Of a stretch of 6,652 nt of DNA, positions 5,733 to 6,652 are shown piece by piece (position 1 is the first letter of the stretch; the number at the start of each line of letters is the position of its first letter). The stretch spans positions 1 through 6,652 of the forward strand of contig JAZUKH010000075.1 in the NCBI GenBank assembly GCA_045643185.1, given 5' to 3'. Position numbers and translations under genes: made by a program. The stretch is from RGIG464 sp045643185 (GTDB taxonomy: Bacteria; Myxococcota_A; Bradymonadia; UBA4248). The notes beneath the pieces are model-generated. The model made no database searches and was not told the DNA's origin. It saw nothing but the letters and a program-made list of their open reading frames with translations.

Positions 5733-6341
5733 TTAGGCTTCAGGAGCAACGAATCTCGACGATTCATCGGTCAGGTCAGGACGTTTCCAGCCTTCGCGAC
5801 ATTTCACGAGGTAATCGTGTTCCGCGCTCTTCACACCAAACAAATCAAATGAAAGCAGGAAATCCGGCGTCGCTTCTTTGATCACTTTCTGGATGTTTTC
5901 AACACGAAGACCAAGTTCCGTGCGTTTCAACGTCATCAGGGTCACAACCTTGTCGGCAGTCTTGTCTTCGTTATCGAGGTGGCAAAGGAACATGCAGCTC
6001 GATTCCGTCAATTTGATCTTATCAAGCGTCCATTCCGGTTCATAAGGAAGGCCCATCTCTTTCTGAACGCTGACGAACGTCGATTCAGATGCACGAAGAC
6101 GCGTGCTCAGTTCGCTGCCATCCAGGCAAAGATCGCAAACCAGCGCAAACGCCTGTTTACGGCACGCGGCACTCCATGTTTTCCAGAACATGTAAGGCGT
6201 CGTGTTCGGACGGATCTCGCGACGAACGTCGTAGATCTGTTTGGAAAGCTGAGCCTGCGCTTCATCTTTGCGCATACAGCAGTTTTTGTATTTCTTGCCG
6301 CTACCACAGTGACAAAGTTCATTACGTTGTTGATTATTCAT
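5733..6341 (-). CDS. SEC-C zinc-motif protein
   Basis: This 202-aa protein begins with a SEC-C motif, RNELCHCGSGKKYKNCC, with Cys10, Cys12, Cys21 and Cys22 in the CXC-X8-CC pattern. This small zinc-binding module is best known from the C-terminus of SecA, where it contacts SecB and the ribosome, and it also occurs in many uncharacterised proteins. Here it is N-terminal. The rest (about 30-202) has no motif that I recognise; it looks like a soluble mixed alpha/beta domain with a few more cysteines (59, 69, 72) and the segment TPDFLLSFDLFGVKSAEHDYLVKCREGWKRPDL near the end. AGGAAGAGAG directly precedes the ATG. It is followed by a strong terminator, so it is probably a single-gene unit. Confidence 0.85.
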   Translation of the reverse strand: MNNQQRNELCHCGSGKKYKNCCMRKDEAQAQLSKQIYDVRREIRPNTTPYMFWKTWSAACRKQAFALVCDLCLDGSELSTRLRASESTFVSVQKEMGLPYEPEWTLDKIKLTESSCMFLCHLDNEDKTADKVVTLMTLKRTELGLRVENIQKVIKEATPDFLLSFDLFGVKSAEHDYLVKCREGWKRPDLTDESSRFVAPEA

Positions 6342-6414
6342 CTCTCTTCCTGTTCTAAATCCGTTCGCCGGATCTCAAAAAATTTGGTTGTCCCCCGGCT
6401 GGGCCGCTCCCTTT

Positions 6415-6471
6415 ATCATATCTTCACGCGTTTTAGCAAGTTTTGTCTATCCTGCACTTTCGCTTTTGCAA
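6415..6471 (-). promoter_or_regulatory. Candidate promoter region of the SEC-C gene
   Basis: Two weak possibilities are visible on the minus strand. TTGCAA (6466-6471) and TAGACA (6444-6449) are 16 bases apart. TATGAT (6415-6420) is a better -10 box but has no good -35 at normal spacing. Either would give a leader of about 70-100 bases, which contains a small hairpin at 6359-6373 (ATCCG/CGGAT). Confidence 0.3.
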
Positions 6472-6532
6472 AAAAATGATTCCAAACATCACGTCGCATG
6501 CTCGATAATGGGAGGGGGAAGTCGGAAAATTG

Positions 6533-6652
6533 TCAATCCAAATGCATATTTGAGTAAACCATTTCCGGTGTCTTCCAACCAAGCACTTTTCGAGGTCTCC
6601 GGTTAATCTCTTCACAGACCTGTCTGATGTACCTGTCAGAGACCTTGGTAAA
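6533..6652 (-). CDS. IS30-family transposase, C-terminal end (partial)
   Basis: The last 39 codons of a gene cut by the window edge read ...VCEEINRRPRKVLGWKTPEM... and end in MHLD with a TGA stop. The block N-x-RPRK-LGWKTP is the characteristic C-terminal signature of IS30-family DDE transposases, just after the catalytic glutamate region. Whether the gene is intact beyond the edge cannot be seen. The stretch after the stop, up to about 6500, has a C-rich run on the minus strand (CCGACTTCCCCC) and probably includes the right end of the element. The exact inverted repeat cannot be fixed without the left end. Confidence 0.85.
   Translation of the reverse strand, partial: FTKVSDRYIRQVCEEINRRPRKVLGWKTPEMVYSNMHLD

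Noticed and set aside
6433..6615. 60-codon minus-strand open frame over the transposase end
   Set aside because: It overlaps the IS30 transposase C-terminus in another frame and has no recognisable motif.

Overview
The window holds seven complete genes and one partial gene, all on the minus strand, so transcription runs from high to low coordinates. Base composition is mixed: coding DNA is moderately GC-rich and some intergenic DNA is strongly AT-rich. A classical lipoprotein signal, strong Shine-Dalgarno sequences, a PspA homologue and a MoxR ATPase indicate a Gram-negative-type bacterium. The cysteine-rich orphan lipoprotein, the lone cNMP-fold protein and the SEC-C protein would suit a deltaproteobacterial (Myxococcota/Bradymonadota-like) genome, but no marker gene proves this.

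Layout, in the direction of transcription. (1) 6652-6533: the last 39 codons of an IS30-family transposase, cut by the window edge. (2) 6341-5733: a SEC-C zinc-motif protein, followed by a strong intrinsic terminator. (3) 5676-5212: a stand-alone cyclic-nucleotide-binding-fold protein with a degenerate phosphate-binding cassette, followed by a terminator at 5141-5184. (4) 5001-3850: a two-gene operon of a small acidic YbjN-like protein and a PspA/IM30 homologue, with a hairpin at 3771-3793 behind it. (5) 3609-52: a three-gene operon of a MoxR AAA+ ATPase, a 507-aa cysteine-rich lipoprotein of unknown family, and a DnaC/IstB-type ATPase.

The PspA/YbjN pair and the MoxR/lipoprotein pair lie next to each other and both point to the cell envelope: PspA as a membrane-repair scaffold, MoxR as a chaperone-like ATPase, and the lipoprotein as its possible exported client or partner. 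The DnaC-like ATPase at the end of the operon does not obviously fit. No DUF58 or von Willebrand A gene, the usual MoxR partners, is present in the window.

The most unusual non-coding structure lies upstream of moxR (3625-3762). It combines an AT-rich cluster of TTATGAAT/ATTCATAA octamers, including a perfect 21-bp palindrome, with a terminator-like hairpin and T-run placed directly before the moxR ribosome binding site. A second hairpin plus T-run directly precedes the ribosome binding site of the cNMP-fold gene. I see no CRISPR array, tRNA or rRNA, and nothing that amounts to a clearly new defence or biosynthetic system.
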